A DNA stretch of 5,599 nt from Sphaerochaeta sp. (GTDB taxonomy: Bacteria; Spirochaetota; Spirochaetia; Sphaerochaetales; Sphaerochaetaceae), in the NCBI GenBank assembly GCA_003456855.1, contig DMOO01000040.1, positions 1 through 5,599 on the forward strand, in the 5' to 3' direction. Shown here piece after piece: positions 5,430-5,599 of this stretch. The notes under the pieces were generated by a model. It was given only the letters and a program-made list of their open reading frames with translations, was not told the origin of the DNA and ran no database searches. The translations under genes were made by a program, and so were the position numbers. Each line of letters opens with the position of its first letter. Positions within the stretch are counted from its first letter, which is position 1.

Positions 5430-5599
5430 ATGAAGAGATTGATGTTGGGAAACGAGGCCTTCGCAAGAGGCCTCTTCGAGGCGGGATGCAGCTTCGTTTC
5501 AAGCTACCCCGGAACCCCGAGCACAGAGATAACTGAATTCGTGGCCAAGTACCCTGAGGTGTATGCAGAGTGGGCTCCGAACGAGAAGGTCGCCATGGA
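5430..5599 (+). CDS. iorA: Indolepyruvate:ferredoxin oxidoreductase alpha subunit, N-terminal part
   Basis: The first 56 codons are present; the window end cuts the gene (the full alpha subunit is usually around 600 residues). IorAB decarboxylates arylpyruvates to arylacetyl-CoA, reducing ferredoxin, with thiamine diphosphate and Fe-S clusters. The N-terminus has the family hallmarks: GNEAFARG (7-14), YPGTPSTEI (26-34) and EWAPNEKVA (47-55); Glu52 sits where these enzymes place the glutamate that activates thiamine diphosphate. The start at 5430 gives the expected short leader before GNEA. Its ribosome binding site is ambiguous: AAAGGAAG (5409-5416) is 13 nt away and AGGA (5424-5427) only 2 nt away. 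Another in-frame ATG at 5442 would lose the usual start. It is the second gene of the ligase operon; iorB would be expected beyond the window. Confidence 0.88.
   Translation, partial: MKRLMLGNEAFARGLFEAGCSFVSSYPGTPSTEITEFVAKYPEVYAEWAPNEKVAM

Overview
The window holds four complete genes and the beginnings of two more, arranged around one divergent promoter region of about 150 bp (3612-3760). On the minus strand, read right to left, are a MATE-family membrane exporter (2253-3611), an Old Yellow Enzyme (OYE)-type flavin/iron-sulfur reductase (802-2154), a short-chain dehydrogenase/reductase (16-783), and, at the extreme left edge, a ribosome binding site plus ATG that probably open a further gene. 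On the plus strand are an AMP-forming acyl-CoA ligase (3761-5398) and, 31 nt later, the first 56 codons of the alpha subunit of indolepyruvate:ferredoxin oxidoreductase (iorA, from 5430). Coding density is high, and I see no RNA gene, CRISPR array or insertion sequence.

Organism: the ferredoxin-dependent 2-oxoacid oxidoreductase and the OYE with an Fe-S cysteine set point to a strict anaerobe, plausibly a gut or sediment fermenter. Composition is roughly half GC in genes and AT-rich between genes, and arginine is mostly AGA/AGG. Good Shine-Dalgarno sequences and sigma70-like boxes favour a bacterium. An archaeon is not excluded: the ligase has a TATATAAATA box and the MATE gene has no ribosome binding site. 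I do not assign a genus.

How the genes may work together: the ligase and IorA form one unit that fits interconversion of aryl acids (such as indoleacetate or phenylacetate), their CoA esters and arylpyruvates. The minus-strand set (exporter, OYE reductase, SDR) looks like a small redox module for reducing C=C and C=O bonds, with its own transporter. Ligase, OYE, SDR and transporter together have the gene types of the bai (bile acid dehydroxylation) systems, but the individual proteins are not close to Bai proteins from memory and the OYE lacks the usual second flavin domain, so the substrate is open.

The most interesting non-coding signal is that the OYE and MATE promoters carry the same composite element: ACATTC followed directly by an inverted repeat TGT(A/T)AT-N3/4-AT(T/A)ACA that overlaps the -10 box. 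This suggests one local repressor controls both. The ligase leader has a different near-perfect palindrome followed by an 8-bp hairpin.
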